Assembly (NCBI GenBank): GCA_029561505.1
Contig: JAKQXK010000566.1
Span: 1-5,775, forward strand
Source: Spirochaetota bacterium
GTDB lineage: Bacteria; Spirochaetota; Leptospiria; Turneriellales; Turneriellaceae
Reading direction: 5' to 3'
DNA: 5,775 nt
Within the stretch, counting starts at the first letter, position 1, and the number at the start of each line of letters is the position of its first letter. The notes beneath the pieces are model-generated. The model saw nothing but the letters and a program-made list of their open reading frames with translations, did not search any database and was not told the DNA's origin. Made by a program: the position numbers and the translations under genes. Of the stretch, positions 5,434 through 5,775 are shown piece by piece.

Positions 5434-5775
5434 ATGCACCTTCTTCAATCTCCCGTCACCTGCGACTTTCAATATCTTGGTCTCACCGCTTACGCCGATG
5501 CGCTGCGAATCATGGAAAACGCGCTTACGACCTTACACGCCGATCAGGCACTGATCTGGGGTCTCGAGCACCCGCTCGTCTATACTTCTGGTCTCAAAAC
5601 AGACTCAGGCCACATTCTCAATGAACATATAAAGGTCGTGCCGGCGCGCCGCGGCGGTTCAGTCACGCTGCACAATCCCGGTCAGCTCGTGATCTACTTT
5701 GCCTTTCCCCTCGGCGCAGTACAAGGCGGGCTTGAAAGATTCGTGCGCGTGCTCGAGTCGACGCTCGCCGAGGTG
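5434..5775 (+). CDS. lipB: Octanoyltransferase LipB (N-terminal 114 residues, runs off the edge)
   Basis: LipB moves octanoyl groups from acyl carrier protein to lipoyl domains of enzymes such as pyruvate dehydrogenase; LipA then inserts sulfur. The reading frame from ATG 5434 is open to the end of the window. Seen: QYLGLTAYADAL (13-24) as the usual N-terminus, IWGLEHPLVYTSG (41-53) for the 'E-HPPVYT.G' motif, and RRGGSVTLHNPGQLVIY (72-88) for the 'RGGQ.TYHGPGQ' active-site loop. The catalytic Cys/Lys pair lies beyond the window. H80 of the loop is kept, but the usual HGPGQ reads HNPGQ. The only Shine-Dalgarno-like sequence, AGGGG at 5416-5420, is 13 bases from the ATG and buried in the hairpin, so initiation may be structure-controlled. 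Confidence 0.93.
   Translation, partial: MHLLQSPVTCDFQYLGLTAYADALRIMENALTTLHADQALIWGLEHPLVYTSGLKTDSGHILNEHIKVVPARRGGSVTLHNPGQLVIYFAFPLGAVQGGLERFVRVLESTLAEV

Overview
The window holds two divergent gene blocks separated by an approximately 300-base intergenic region (4696-4998). On the minus strand seven tightly packed genes run from 4695 to the left edge. In transcription order they are a BolA/IbaG-type protein, a CGFS monothiol glutaredoxin (grxD), glutamate-cysteine ligase (gshA), glutathione synthase (gshB), the ATPase and permease of a YadG/YadH-type ABC transporter, and the N-terminal part of a metallo-beta-lactamase-fold hydrolase resembling glyoxalase II. The gaps are 9, 18, 5, 0, -4 and 1 nt, so this is very probably one operon. 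On the plus strand are a short single-stranded DNA-binding protein (ssb) and the 5' part of an octanoyltransferase gene (lipB), which runs off the right edge.

The minus-strand genes form a coherent glutathione module. GshA and GshB make glutathione in two ATP-dependent steps. CGFS glutaredoxins use glutathione to hold a [2Fe-2S] cluster, and BolA-family proteins are their known partners. A glyoxalase II-type hydrolase would act on glutathione thioesters. The YadGH transporter is the unexplained member; its position suggests, without proving, a link to thiol or Fe-S physiology. LipB, across the intergenic region, supplies the lipoyl precursor. Its partner enzyme LipA is an Fe-S protein, but the SSB between them shows no obvious connection.

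The organism is a bacterium with moderately high GC (judged by eye at roughly 50-55%), Shine-Dalgarno-led genes and a diderm-type gene set. The GshA belongs to the Acidithiobacillus-type family rather than the E. coli or plant types, which together with the GC suggests a proteobacterium or a member of the Leptospirales (for example a Turneriella-like spirochaete). This assignment is an inference and weak.

The noncoding DNA has unexplained structure: a perfect 16-bp palindrome and a further potential stem in the ssb leader, a 12-bp GC palindrome upstream of bolA, and a long near-perfect hairpin between ssb and lipB that ends three bases before the lipB start codon. No RNA genes, insertion sequences or CRISPR arrays are seen. 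The two most useful follow-ups are the role of YadGH in a glutathione operon and the two structured leaders on the plus strand.
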